A stretch of DNA of 64,000 nucleotides, from assembly GCA_016789265.1 (NCBI GenBank), contig JAEUQK010000009.1:1-64000 (forward strand), written 5' to 3'. Source of the stretch: Blastocatellia bacterium (GTDB taxonomy: Bacteria > Acidobacteriota > Blastocatellia > Pyrinomonadales > Pyrinomonadaceae). This document shows positions 27,326-35,989 of the stretch, piece by piece; position 1 is the stretch's first letter; every line of letters begins with the position of its first letter. The notes below the pieces were generated by a model that made no database searches, was not told the origin of the DNA, and saw only the letters and a program-made list of their open reading frames with translations. A program made the translations under genes and the position numbers.

Positions 27326-30070
27326 TCACACGCCGATCGAGGCCTGCGCAGCTGCAAGTCTTGCGATCGGCACCCTGAAGGGCGAGCAACTCACATAATC
27401 CATTCCGATCTTATGACAGAAAGTAACACTGTCCGGGTCGCCGCCATGCTCGCCGCAGATGCCCACCTTTAGCTTTGGCTTGATCTTGCGTCCGCGGTCG
27501 ACGCCCATCCGCATCAATTCTCCGATGCCGTCCGTATCGATCGTCTGGAACGGATCATACGGCAAGATCCCGAGATCCAGATACTTTGGCAGGAATCCGC
27601 CAATGTCGTCGCGGCTGAATCCAAAACTCATCTGCGTCAGATCATTGGTCCCATAACTAAAGAAATCGGCTACAAGAGCCATCAACTGGCCTCGTATCGC
27701 AGCTCTCGGGGTCTCGATCATCGTACCGTAAAGGTAAGGTATCTTTTTGACCTTAAGCCTTGAACACACTTCCTTGTAGACCTCGTCAACGATCAATTTC
27801 TGGTGCGAGAGTTCGTTGAACGTGCAAGTAACAGGAACCATGATCTCCGGCAATGCCTTCTTTCCGGCCTTGTTCAGTTCCGCGGCCGCTTCCAGGATCG
27901 CCCTGACCTGCATTTCGGTGATCTCCGGATAGCTGATGCCGAGGCGGACACCGCGATGGCCAAGCATCGGATTGTTTTCGTGCAGAGCGATCACACGCCG
28001 TTTCAGCACGCTCAGGCTTATGCCGAGCACCTCGCTTAACTCACGAAGTTTCTCTTTGTCGTGCGGGACAAATTCGTGAAGCGGCGGATCGAGAAGCCTG
28101 ATAGTGACCGGTTTCCCGTTCATCACCTTCAGTGTGTCCTTAACGTCCTTCTTCACGTATTTGAAGAGTTCATCAAGTGCGGTCCGCCTTTCGGCTTCCG
28201 ATTTACTGACGATCATCTTTCGCAGCAGGAACAGTGGCTGCTCGCCGCCTTCGCCATAAAACATATGCTCGGTCCGGAAAAGCCCGATCCCTTCGGCTCC
28301 GAATTTCAGTGCCTGTACCGCATCTTCGGGCGTCTCGGCATTGGCCCGGACGCCCATCGTTTTAACCTTATCCACCAGCAACATCAGGTCTTTGTAAGAC
28401 TTATTCTTGCTGACGTCGATATCTACCAGATCCAGGCTGCCCTCGTAAACCAGGCCCTTTGTTCCGTTCAGGCTCAGCCAGTCGCCTTCGCGGATCACAA
28501 CGCCGTCTTTGGCTTTAAACGTCTTCGCATCGTGGTTGATCTCAATATCAGCGCAGCCCACGATACAGCATTTGCCCCAGCCTCTCGCTACCAAAGCGGC
28601 GTGAGATGTCATTCCGCCCTTGCTGGTCAATATCGCCTGCGACTTGTGCATACCGTCAACGTCTTCAGGCGATGTCTCCTCGCGCACGAGGATCACCTTT
28701 TCTCCGCGTTTTGCCCATTCGACGGCCTCTTGCGAACTGAACACTACACGCCCTCTCGCACCGCCCGGCCCGGCAGGCAATCCTTTTGCGATCGGTTTTG
28801 TAACTAATTCGGCCTTCGGGTCGATCATAGGAAGCAGCAATTCGACAAGCTGATTCGGCGCGACACGCATCACCGCCGTTTTTGTATCGATCAGCTTTTC
28901 CTTATGCATCTCCGTCGCCATCCTGACCGCCGCAACACCGTTTCGCTTACCGACGCGGCACTGCAGCATATAGAGCTTTCCTTTCTCGACGGTAAACTCG
29001 ATGTCCTGCATGTCCTTGTAATGACGCTCAAGCCGTTTCTGGTAATCAAAAAGCTCTTTGTAGAGCTTTGGCATCAATTTTTCGAGCGTCGTAAAATGAT
29101 CGCTCTGAGCATTTTTCGAATACTCGTTCACCGGCGCCGGAGTTCGAATGCCGGCAACGACGTCTTCGCCCTGTGCATTAACAAGATATTCGCCGTAAAA
29201 CTTGTTCTCGCCATTTCCCGGATTGCGTGTGAAAGCTACTCCGGTGCAGCTGTCGTCGCCCATATTGCCGAAGACCATCGCCTGAACGTTCACAGCCGTT
29301 CCCCAGTCGTCGGGAATGTTCTCGATCCGGCGGTATTCGACGGCTCGCTTGCCGTTCCAACTGCTGAACACGGCGCCGATCCCGCCCCACATCTGGTCCC
29401 ACGGATCTTCCGGAAATTCCTTTCCGAGCACGTCCTTTACCGTCGTCTTGAATTCGCCGACAAGAGCTTTCAGTTCATCGACCGTCAACTCCGTGTCGCT
29501 CGTATAACCACGCTGCTTCTTTACTCTTTCAAGTTTTTCGTCAAGCACTTTGCGGATGCCTTTGCCGCCATGCGGCTCGAGGCCTTCACCTTTTTCCATC
29601 ACGACATCGGCGTACATCATGATCAAACGCCGGTAGGCATCGTATGCGAATCTCGCGTCGCCGCTTTGCTCGATAAGGCCTTCGATCGTTTTTTCGTTCA
29701 GGCCGACATTGAGTACTGTTTCCATCATTCCGGGCATCGAACGCCTCGCACCTGAACGCACCGAAACAAGCAGAGGATTCTTAACGTCGCCGAACTTTTT
29801 GCCGGTAAGTTTCTCCATCTTCCGCAGAGACTCTTCGACCTCTGCTTTCACGGTCTTAGGATATTTCTTCGCGTGTTTGGTCAGGTAGGTACACACTTCC
29901 GTCGTTACCGTAAATCCGGGCGGTACGGGCAGCTTCAGCTTCGGATGGCCGGCCATTTCTGCCAGATTCGCCCCTTTGCCGCCCAAAAGGTCTTTCATCG
30001 ACTCATTTCCGTCGGCCTTTCCGCCGCCAAAAAAATAAACGTATTTGTGTTTTTTTGCAGTTTTAGCCAT
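27326..30070 (-). CDS. ppdK: pyruvate, phosphate dikinase
   Basis: Interconverts pyruvate + ATP + Pi and PEP + AMP + PPi. 914 residues, slightly longer than the usual 870-890. N-terminal ATP-grasp domain (DLLGGKGANLAEMAG; SVRSGARRSMPGMMETVLN), the swivelling phosphohistidine domain (SKGGMTSHAALVARGWGK, catalytic His), and a C-terminal PEP/pyruvate barrel (GADEIGLFRTEHMF-type, here GAEGIGLFRTEHMF, and GICGEHGGDPDSV). All key loops are intact. The PPi link matters because the phosphofructokinase at 6450 has a mixed donor signature. It is monocistronic as far as can be seen. Confidence 0.97.
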   Translation of the reverse strand: MAKTAKKHKYVYFFGGGKADGNESMKDLLGGKGANLAEMAGHPKLKLPVPPGFTVTTEVCTYLTKHAKKYPKTVKAEVEESLRKMEKLTGKKFGDVKNPLLVSVRSGARRSMPGMMETVLNVGLNEKTIEGLIEQSGDARFAYDAYRRLIMMYADVVMEKGEGLEPHGGKGIRKVLDEKLERVKKQRGYTSDTELTVDELKALVGEFKTTVKDVLGKEFPEDPWDQMWGGIGAVFSSWNGKRAVEYRRIENIPDDWGTAVNVQAMVFGNMGDDSCTGVAFTRNPGNGENKFYGEYLVNAQGEDVVAGIRTPAPVNEYSKNAQSDHFTTLEKLMPKLYKELFDYQKRLERHYKDMQDIEFTVEKGKLYMLQCRVGKRNGVAAVRMATEMHKEKLIDTKTAVMRVAPNQLVELLLPMIDPKAELVTKPIAKGLPAGPGGARGRVVFSSQEAVEWAKRGEKVILVREETSPEDVDGMHKSQAILTSKGGMTSHAALVARGWGKCCIVGCADIEINHDAKTFKAKDGVVIREGDWLSLNGTKGLVYEGSLDLVDIDVSKNKSYKDLMLLVDKVKTMGVRANAETPEDAVQALKFGAEGIGLFRTEHMFYGEGGEQPLFLLRKMIVSKSEAERRTALDELFKYVKKDVKDTLKVMNGKPVTIRLLDPPLHEFVPHDKEKLRELSEVLGISLSVLKRRVIALHENNPMLGHRGVRLGISYPEITEMQVRAILEAAAELNKAGKKALPEIMVPVTCTFNELSHQKLIVDEVYKEVCSRLKVKKIPYLYGTMIETPRAAIRGQLMALVADFFSYGTNDLTQMSFGFSRDDIGGFLPKYLDLGILPYDPFQTIDTDGIGELMRMGVDRGRKIKPKLKVGICGEHGGDPDSVTFCHKIGMDYVSCSPFRVPIARLAAAQASIGV

Positions 30071-30159
30071 AGAACAAGAATTCCCTCTCGTTCGATTCTA
30101 TTAAATATCGCTTTTCTCAGTTATGACGGTTATCACACAAGCTCACTTTTTCACGTAGC

Positions 30160-30198
30160 GGCGACACTCCTGTCGCCACGGGTGACGCTTCGTCGCCC
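30160..30198. repeat. two adjacent GC-rich hairpins
   Basis: GGCGACA/TGTCGCC with a 4-base loop (30160-30177), then GGGTGACG/CGTCGCCC with a 3-base loop (30180-30198). They lie between the unknown gene at 30272 and ppdK. There is no T-run immediately after them, though a run of A/T (ttttt) follows on the minus strand about 10 bases away. The first hairpin has the look of a dispersed repeat. Confidence 0.55.
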
Positions 30199-30271
30199 GA
30201 ATGCGTTTCGAGGCTCGCGATCATGCCAAAATAGCGTCCGGAACGTTGCGCTCCAGCTCCACGCCTGAGCC

Positions 30272-30670
30272 TCAACCGCGCGGCTTATTCCCAACACCCA
30301 CAAGCGACCTCAGTGGAAGTACGAGAGTGCCGTCCTGGTCGATCTCGGCCTTTCCAAAGGCTGCCGTCCTCGGCACAAATATCAGGTGATGCCTGCAAAA
30401 TAGATTGGCCCTAACTACTCTGTGTCTTCCCTTCGACTTTTTCTTCATTGGATAGGCGTTCACAGCTTCCCTTTCAGCAGGCGCGATGCCGACCGTTTCA
30501 TTTCGTCTGTCAAAAAGCAGCACCGCGGCCTCGGGTTCGCCCATTGCCTCGTACGCCTTTGCACCTATCATAAACTCCCCTTTGCGGTTCAACGTCACCC
30601 TCAGCGAACCGTCGTTTCCGCCAATTCCCGGTCCGACCGGAAACTCTTCCCACCGTCGTTCATATGCCAT
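30272..30670 (-). CDS. hypothetical protein
   Basis: 132 residues, soluble, basic, no signal peptide. It begins with a short beta-rich domain (DGSLRVTLNRKGEFMIGAKAYEAMG, AAVLLFDRRNETVGIAPAE) that recalls AbrB-like or swapped-hairpin DNA-binding proteins in its alternation of strands, then KKKSKGRHRVVRANLF. I do not recognise the family. Divergent from dnaX. Confidence 0.6.
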   Translation of the reverse strand: MAYERRWEEFPVGPGIGGNDGSLRVTLNRKGEFMIGAKAYEAMGEPEAAVLLFDRRNETVGIAPAEREAVNAYPMKKKSKGRHRVVRANLFCRHHLIFVPRTAAFGKAEIDQDGTLVLPLRSLVGVGNKPRG

Positions 30671-31054
30671 AGTTCACCTATTCACCACTCCTGCGACAGT
30701 GTATCATATATGCAACACTCGTTTGGCAAATTTCTGCGCAACCGGAACTCTTGCGTCCCGCCCGCCGAGGAGGAAAGGGTGCAGCGGCGACGGAGGCGGA
30801 AAACAACAAACGCGCCGGCGGCCGCGGCTGCGGAAATTTTGGGAAAGATCATAGATCTGTGCCAAATTGACACACGTTTTGACGGCATTTGAGCTCGTCG
30901 AATCCGTTTTCGACGCGCTGTCCATCGTGGTCCCCGGCTAGCCATCAGCGAAATCGTTCGTTGTGACGCAGGTTTCATCGAACCTTAGCATTTTTTGACC
31001 GGCGCGCTTACAATAGTCCATCAGCTTCGATCGAATATTCACGAATAACCTTCG
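30671..31054. other. intergenic region upstream of dnaX
   Basis: 384 bases without a supportable gene. It was searched by eye for a 4.5S (SRP) RNA, which is often next to dnaX; the conserved GGAAGG-AGCAGCC core was not found. One purine-rich stretch at 30764-30800 has no recognised role. The dnaX promoter must lie here. Confidence 0.5.
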
Positions 31055-32884
31055 ATGAGTTATCAGGTAATTGCTCGAAAATGGAGGCCGCAGGCCTTTG
31101 ATGAGGTGACCGGCCAGGATCACATTACGCGCACGCTGCGTAATGCGATCGAACACGACCGCCTGCACCACGCCTATGTTTTCTCGGGCGCTCGGGGCGT
31201 CGGGAAAACGACGACGGCGCGCCTTTTTGCAAAGGCATTGAACTGCCACAAAACAGACAAACCCAACCCGAATCCCTGTAAGAGCGGCGATGCGGAAATT
31301 TGCCCGTCGTGCCTTGAGATCACAGAAAGCCGTTCGATGGATGTGCTCGAGATCGACGCTGCTTCTAATACCGGCGTGCAGAATGTCAGGGACGTCGTGA
31401 TCGAAAATCTGAATATCGGACCTGCCCGCGACCGGAACAAGATATTCATCATCGACGAAGTTCATATGCTCTCGACGCAGGCGTTCAACGCCCTGCTCAA
31501 ATCCATCGAAGAGCCGCCGCCAAACGTATATTTCGTCATGGCGACGACCGAGCTGCACAAAGTTCCCGATACGATCACTTCCCGTTCGCAGGAATTTGTC
31601 TTCCGTACGATCCCGCAGTCGCAGATCTTTGACCGGCTGCGATTGATCGCTGATACCGAAAAGGTAAATATCGACGACGCGGCGCTGCAGATAATTGCCC
31701 GCTCCGGCGAAGGCTCGATGCGCGACGCGCAATCGAATTTTGACCAGGTGATCAGCTTTTCCGGCGAGAAGATCACCGCCGAGACTGTCTCCGCGGCGCT
31801 CGGGTTAGCTGGAGCCGAGGTCATTACAAGGATCATAGGGTCGATCTCAAGCAAGGAATCGAAGACCGCTCTCGACGTCGTTGCAAACCTTGTTGACAGT
31901 GGCCATGACCTCCGAAACTTCTGCCGTGACGTTTTGGCCGTATTTCGTGACCTGTTGATCTATAAGGTGTCGTCGGGCGACGCGTCATTGGTTGAAAGTT
32001 CGACCCTTGACCCGGAAACGCTTGCCGCACATGCGGAGAATTTCTCCGAATCGGACCTTATCCGTCTGTTTAATTCGCTGGCCGAAACCGAGGCCCGTTT
32101 GAAAGATGCGGTCCAGATGCGTTACGTTCTCGAGGTCGGCCTTGTGAAACTGATCGAATTAGGCCGCGTAAGGCCCATCGAAGACATTCTCGAAAGGCTT
32201 GCCGCTATCGAATCCCGAGGTGTTTCCGCCTCCGCCGGATTTCAAACGCTCGCTTCTGCTGCCCCGGAAAAAAAAACTCTGAGATCTGAAAAAGAGGTAC
32301 CGGCCGTCTCGGTAGTTGGCAAGATCGCAGAGGCGGAAGTCCGGTTCGAAGCTTCTGATAACGAAGAACCTGACCTCGGCATCGGATATCGCGATCTAAA
32401 TGAACCGGTTGAGCCCGACCTCGTCGTCACCGAACCCGAGTTTGTCGAAGAAGCCAGGAATTCCGCGTCAGATCTTAGCTTCATCGCATCACTGCCAGTA
32501 AAGCTTCCCGCGATTTCCTCCGAAGACCTTGAACATTTTGAGGACAAAGCTCTTGACGAAGCGTATGAGCGAAAATTAGAACTTACGGGTGATGACCTAT
32601 TGCCGATCTCATCTGCGTCAGAGATCGCAGCACTCGCGATCGGGACCCCGCAGAGGATGGACCCGATTTCGGCAAATTCGGGCGGCACGGCGGCCGCTCC
32701 GGCACGCTCACCCCTTTCCATCTCCATTCCTGATTTCGAAACAGAGGACGAATTGGTCGAACTTCCCGAGATTGGTGAAAACCCGACAGCCGAGGAACTC
32801 TTGGCCTACGCAAAAGCGCATCCTTCGGTCCGAAAAGTGATGCGCATCTTCCGAGCGAAGATCGTCTCGGTCGAAAAAAAGTGA
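31055..32884 (+). CDS. dnaX: DNA polymerase III subunits gamma and tau
   Basis: Clamp-loader motor subunit; full-length tau also links polymerase and helicase. 609 residues. N-terminal AAA+ module: Walker A GARGVGKTT (45-53), zinc-binding cysteines between residues 64 and 90 (ALNC, PNPCKSG, ICPSC), DEVHMLS Walker B region, and the SRC-like TITSRSQEF sensor. Domain III ends near 370. The C-terminal third is acidic and low in similarity, as usual for tau. A run of nine A's at 32268-32276 (residues 405-408) has stop codons close behind in both other frames, so a short gamma form can be made by slippage. ybaB and recR are not next to it. Confidence 0.96.
   Translation: MSYQVIARKWRPQAFDEVTGQDHITRTLRNAIEHDRLHHAYVFSGARGVGKTTTARLFAKALNCHKTDKPNPNPCKSGDAEICPSCLEITESRSMDVLEIDAASNTGVQNVRDVVIENLNIGPARDRNKIFIIDEVHMLSTQAFNALLKSIEEPPPNVYFVMATTELHKVPDTITSRSQEFVFRTIPQSQIFDRLRLIADTEKVNIDDAALQIIARSGEGSMRDAQSNFDQVISFSGEKITAETVSAALGLAGAEVITRIIGSISSKESKTALDVVANLVDSGHDLRNFCRDVLAVFRDLLIYKVSSGDASLVESSTLDPETLAAHAENFSESDLIRLFNSLAETEARLKDAVQMRYVLEVGLVKLIELGRVRPIEDILERLAAIESRGVSASAGFQTLASAAPEKKTLRSEKEVPAVSVVGKIAEAEVRFEASDNEEPDLGIGYRDLNEPVEPDLVVTEPEFVEEARNSASDLSFIASLPVKLPAISSEDLEHFEDKALDEAYERKLELTGDDLLPISSASEIAALAIGTPQRMDPISANSGGTAAAPARSPLSISIPDFETEDELVELPEIGENPTAEELLAYAKAHPSVRKVMRIFRAKIVSVEKK
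32268..32289 (+). promoter_or_regulatory. A9 slippage / frameshift site in dnaX
   Basis: The zero frame reads GAA AAA AAA ACT CTG. A -1 shift (or one extra A in the mRNA) gives Asn-Ser-Glu-Ile and TGA at 32287-32289, a product of 411 residues. A +1 shift gives CTC TGA with the stop at 32280-32282. Nine A's is the length used by Thermus thermophilus dnaX for transcriptional slippage to make gamma. Confidence 0.7.
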
Positions 32885-32895
32885 TCGGAACCCGG

Positions 32896-32915
32896 AAATA
32901 CGAACTTTCGTATTT
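32896..32915 (+). terminator. weak hairpin after dnaX
   Basis: Perfect 8-bp stem AAATACGA/TCGTATTT with a 4-base loop. The tail AGTTCTGATTT is only moderately T-rich. Possibly attenuates read-through into the TPM gene. Confidence 0.4.
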
Positions 32916-32947
32916 AGTTCTGATTTGACACAATATCGCTACACGGA

Positions 32948-33835
32948 ATGAACCATTTTTTTGCCCCGGCAAAACTGATTTCTGTCGCAGCAACTATACT
33001 GCTCCTTTTGGCGGTCACACCCGTCATTTCCCGCGGTCAGTGGGATCAGAACACATCACCGCTTCCGCCGACGAATAATGCCGTAAATGATTACGTCGGC
33101 GTCTTCGATGAGCCGGCAAAGGCGGCACTTGAACAAAAACTTCGAGACTTCAGACAACGTTCGGGCGTAACGCTGGTCGTTGCGGTCATTAAGACCACCG
33201 GCGACCGGCCGATATTCGATTATTCGCTTGCTGTTTATCGCGGCTGGAAAGTAGGTTCGGCGAACGAAGACAATCCCGGGGCACTTCTGTTGGTCGCGAT
33301 CGATGACAGAAAGTATTTCACTCAGGTTGGACGCGACCTGGAGGACGAACTCCCCGATGCCCTTGCCGGAAGCATTCAACGCCAATATCTGGTACCGGAA
33401 TTCCGAAAAGGCAATTATGCGAAAGGGATTACCGACACTCTTGATGCCTACATTCGTACGATCGACCAGAAACAGAACGGAATTGTTCCGGCAACGCCAA
33501 CGCCGCAGGCTCCTGAAAGCGGTATGTCCGGCTCGCAGGCACTCTATTCAACATTTTGTTGCCTCGTGGTTATCGGCTTTATCCTGGTATTGATCTTCGC
33601 GAACCGAGGGGGCGGCGGGGGAAAATCCAAGCGGGATCGAGACCGTTGGGGCGGCGGTTTTGGCGGCGGCGGATCGAGCGCTTTGCCTTGGATAATCGGG
33701 TCTGCGATCGGGAGTTCCGGTGGCTCGTCATCCAGCAGCGATTGGGGCAGCAGCAGTTGGGGCGGTGGAAGCTCCGATTGGGGCGGTTTTGGGGGTGGCG
33801 ATGCCGGAGGGGGCGGGGCAGGAGGTGATTGGTAG
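32948..33835 (+). CDS. TPM-domain membrane protein (YgcG-like)
   Basis: 295 residues. Signal peptide (about 1-31), a TPM domain (about 48-170: DYVGVFDEPAKAALEQKL, SGVTLVVAVIKTT, GALLLVAIDDRKYFTQVGRDLE), a membrane helix (about 196-216), and a tail of Gly/Ser/Trp repeats (GGGFGGGGSS, SSSWGGGSSDWGGFGGG). TPM proteins are linked to membrane-protein quality control, including photosystem II repair in plants. LemA lies two genes downstream; TPM-LemA is a recurring pair. Confidence 0.88.
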   Translation: MNHFFAPAKLISVAATILLLLAVTPVISRGQWDQNTSPLPPTNNAVNDYVGVFDEPAKAALEQKLRDFRQRSGVTLVVAVIKTTGDRPIFDYSLAVYRGWKVGSANEDNPGALLLVAIDDRKYFTQVGRDLEDELPDALAGSIQRQYLVPEFRKGNYAKGITDTLDAYIRTIDQKQNGIVPATPTPQAPESGMSGSQALYSTFCCLVVIGFILVLIFANRGGGGGKSKRDRDRWGGGFGGGGSSALPWIIGSAIGSSGGSSSSSDWGSSSWGGGSSDWGGFGGGDAGGGGAGGDW

Positions 33836-33837
33836 AT

Positions 33838-34557
33838 ATGCAGCATCAATTCGCGGCATTTATTGACGACCTGAAGGCGACCCATGGTAAGAATCTCGCT
33901 GCGGTCCTTCTTTATGGCTCCGCGGCGGCAGGTGACTTTGTTCGGGAACATTCGGACTATAACATCCTTATCGCGCTCCACAAGATAGCTCCGGTGGACC
34001 TCAGAAATGCTCACGCCTGCATGCGTGAATGGCATAAAATGGGGCATCCGATCCCGGTCTATTTCACCGTCGGCGAACTCCAAAACGCAGCCGACGTATT
34101 TCCGATCGAGTTCCATCAAATGGAAAAAGCGCGGAAGGTCTTGTACGGTACGGACGTTCTCGAAGGACTGAAGATCAGCGATGCATTTCTTCGACATCAG
34201 GTCGAATACGAACTGCGCAGCAAACTGATATTGCTTCGGAGGCAGTACATTCCTGCATCTGCCTCGGTCGAAGGATTGACGAATCTGATGGCCGAAAGCC
34301 TGGCGAGTTTTGCCGCGTTGTTTAGCGCGGTACTCCTGCTCCAAGGGGTTGAACCGCCGGCGAAAAAACACGCCATAGTTGCTCTTACGGTGCAGCAGCT
34401 GGGTCTGAACGGTATAACGTTCGAGAAGGTATTCAATATTCGGGAAAAGAACTTTGAGGCACGCCTTACAGACAAATCAGCCAATGAGTTATTCGCCGAA
34501 TATATGGAGCAGATCGAGAAGGTGATAGATTCTGTCGATGCGGTAGGGAAGAATTAA
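33838..34557 (+). CDS. nucleotidyltransferase-fold protein with altered active site
   Basis: 239 residues. The polymerase-beta-type start is visible: AAVLLYGSAAAGDFVREHSDYNIL. The usual GS...D-x-D metal motif here reads SDYN, so the second Asp is Asn and catalysis is doubtful. The C-terminal half is helical, HEPN-like in aspect. ATG 33838 is preferred over the TTG at 33829; GGAGGT at 33821-33826 lies inside the end of the TPM gene. It sits between TPM and LemA. Function unknown. Confidence 0.7.
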   Translation: MQHQFAAFIDDLKATHGKNLAAVLLYGSAAAGDFVREHSDYNILIALHKIAPVDLRNAHACMREWHKMGHPIPVYFTVGELQNAADVFPIEFHQMEKARKVLYGTDVLEGLKISDAFLRHQVEYELRSKLILLRRQYIPASASVEGLTNLMAESLASFAALFSAVLLLQGVEPPAKKHAIVALTVQQLGLNGITFEKVFNIREKNFEARLTDKSANELFAEYMEQIEKVIDSVDAVGKN

Positions 34558-34603
34558 AACAGGCCGATCGCCTGAAGGCTAAACGAAGGGGGAATTTGAA
34601 ACT

Positions 34604-35272
34604 ATGAGAAGACCGATTTTATTGAGTATCGCTTTTTTTGCGGCTTTTGCACTTAGCGGATGCAGCTATAACGAACTTGTCGCCAAACAACAGGCCGTTA
34701 AAAACAAGTGGTCCGATGTCGAAAGTGCGATGCAGCGTCGTGCCGACCTGATCCCAAATCTTGTAAAGGCCGCGCAGATGGCAGGAGTTCAGGAACAGGA
34801 AGTTTTCGGACAGATCTCAGATGCTCGTTCGCGGCTTCTGAATGCTCAACAGGCAGCACCGGCCGGCCAGGGCGGAGACAAGTCGGCTGAACAGCGACAG
34901 GCGATAATCGATGCGAACAATAGTTTCGGGGGCACGATCGGCCGTCTATTGAGCTTACAGGAGAATTACCCGCAGCTTCGTTCGACCGAGGCGTTCATGA
35001 ATGTTCAGACCGAATTGGCCGGAACCGAAAATCGGATCAACGTTGCAAGGCAGGACTTCTCAAAGGCAGTCAATGATTACAACACCACGCGAAACTCGTT
35101 TCCCGCGGTGCTGACGGCAGGATTGCTTGGGTTCAAGGAGGAGCAATATTTCGAAGCAACCCCGGAGAGCCGGCAGGCTCCGGACATCGGTGATCCGAAC
35201 TCGATGCGGAGGACCCAGGCTCCGGCAAACGCTCCTGCTAATTCAGCTCCGGCGGCGAACGCAGCCAAGTAA
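34604..35272 (+). CDS. LemA family lipoprotein
   Basis: 222 residues. A lipobox LSGC places the lipidated Cys at residue 20, so it is probably an outer- or inner-membrane lipoprotein instead of the transmembrane form common elsewhere. The LemA core (about 24-185) is a helical bundle: LVAKQQAVKNKWSDVESAMQ, RRADLIPNLV, ENYPQLRSTEAFMNVQTEL, VARQDFSKAVNDYN. The Ala/Pro-rich tail is low-complexity. Grouped with TPM in one plus-strand unit. Confidence 0.92.
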   Translation: MRRPILLSIAFFAAFALSGCSYNELVAKQQAVKNKWSDVESAMQRRADLIPNLVKAAQMAGVQEQEVFGQISDARSRLLNAQQAAPAGQGGDKSAEQRQAIIDANNSFGGTIGRLLSLQENYPQLRSTEAFMNVQTELAGTENRINVARQDFSKAVNDYNTTRNSFPAVLTAGLLGFKEEQYFEATPESRQAPDIGDPNSMRRTQAPANAPANSAPAANAAK

Positions 35273-35298
35273 ATTACGGACGTTGATCCTTCGCTACG

Positions 35299-35616
35299 CT
35301 AGAATCCGCGAGAACTGCACATAGCGCAGTGATCACATGGCCTGTTGTTCGGTTCGAACGTACAGGCCTTTTCAATTGGCTTTCCGTCGATCACGGCGCC
35401 TGCGATCGCTTCCGCGATCGTGTATTTGTCGAGGGAAGGATGATCCGATCGAGTTTCGAGGACTGCTGGCTGCACTCGAACCGATTCCGCCACGAGTTTG
35501 TCGAGACGGGCGTTTATGATCTCAAGGCTCGCAAGGATCGGAGTAAGATCTGCCGACGGCGTTTCGGCCTTAAGCAGGTGTGCGATCTGTTTTGCGAGAG
35601 ATTCAGAGTTGCTCAT
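35299..35616 (-). CDS. small Cys-rich protein of the microcompartment cluster
   Basis: 105 residues. An amphipathic N-terminal helix (SLAKQIAHLLKAE), a second helix (TPILASLEIINARLDKLVAE), then DKYTIAEAIAGAVIDGKPI and a Cys-rich end (PCDHCAMCSSRGF; Cys-x8-Cys-x2-Cys-x2-Cys with the preceding CTFEP). The start overlaps the stop of a BMC-P gene (ATGA at 35613-35616), so it is a translationally coupled member. No family recognised. It could bind metal or an Fe-S cluster, or be cargo recruited by its N-terminal helix; both are inference. Confidence 0.65.
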   Translation of the reverse strand: MSNSESLAKQIAHLLKAETPSADLTPILASLEIINARLDKLVAESVRVQPAVLETRSDHPSLDKYTIAEAIAGAVIDGKPIEKACTFEPNNRPCDHCAMCSSRGF

Positions 35617-35906
35617 TGCGCGAGGTCTTGAGACGGCAAAAGGTCAATGTGATCAACGACTCCGACGATCGCCGAATCGATTGCCGCACCAGCACGGCTC
35701 GTAGCCGCCGTTGAGGCCGACCAGCCTTCCTGAACTATGACGACGAGATCACCAACACCGGAATCGACAGAATCGAGTGCGAGGCAGGTATAGTCCATGT
35801 CTTCGCCTTCGGGCGTGATCTGTCGGCAAAGCATTACCCTCGAACCCTCGTAACGCTGGTTCTTCTGAGTTGCAACTACATTGCCTATGACTCTGGCTAA
35901 AAGCAT
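35613..35906 (-). CDS. microcompartment vertex protein (BMC-P, EutN/CcmL family), copy 3
   Basis: 97 residues, the normal size for a pentameric vertex protein that closes the shell of a bacterial microcompartment. LARVIGNVVATQKNQRYEGS matches the family start and GAAIDSAIVGVVDHIDL the family end. It differs from the other two copies in its central loop (QEGWSASTAATSRAG), where the pore-side residues sit. Overlaps the Cys-rich gene by four bases. Confidence 0.93.
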   Translation of the reverse strand: MLLARVIGNVVATQKNQRYEGSRVMLCRQITPEGEDMDYTCLALDSVDSGVGDLVVIVQEGWSASTAATSRAGAAIDSAIVGVVDHIDLLPSQDLAQ

Positions 35907-35928
35907 GTAAGTCTGGGAAATCGAGACA

Positions 35929-35989
35929 GTCTGGAAAATCTTGGAAGTCGATCAGGATCCTTTTCCTTGACTTCCGAGATCTTCAAGAC
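35929..35989 (-). repeat. intercistronic inverted repeat between two BMC-P genes
   Basis: Arms of 21 bases (35929-35949 and 35969-35989) match at about 17 positions, with a 19-base loop. The right arm overlaps the last codons and stop of the 35983 gene. No T-run follows, so an mRNA processing or stability role is more likely than termination. Confidence 0.5.

Noticed and set aside
28061..29755. Two long plus-strand ORFs over ppdK (28061-28807 and 28904-29755)
   Set aside because: Antisense shadows of a fully intact pyruvate phosphate dikinase.
30682..30978. 98-codon minus-strand ORF upstream of dnaX
   Set aside because: No conserved pattern, low-complexity Arg/Ala runs, would overlap the dnaX promoter region; not supportable as a gene.
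30671..31054. Possible 4.5S SRP RNA next to dnaX
   Set aside because: The conserved core GGAAGG-AGCAGCC is not found on either strand; GAGGAGGAAAGGGTGCAGC is only a superficial match.
30938..31732. 264-codon minus-strand ORF
   Set aside because: Lies antisense over the 5' part of dnaX; composition is that of a shadow frame.
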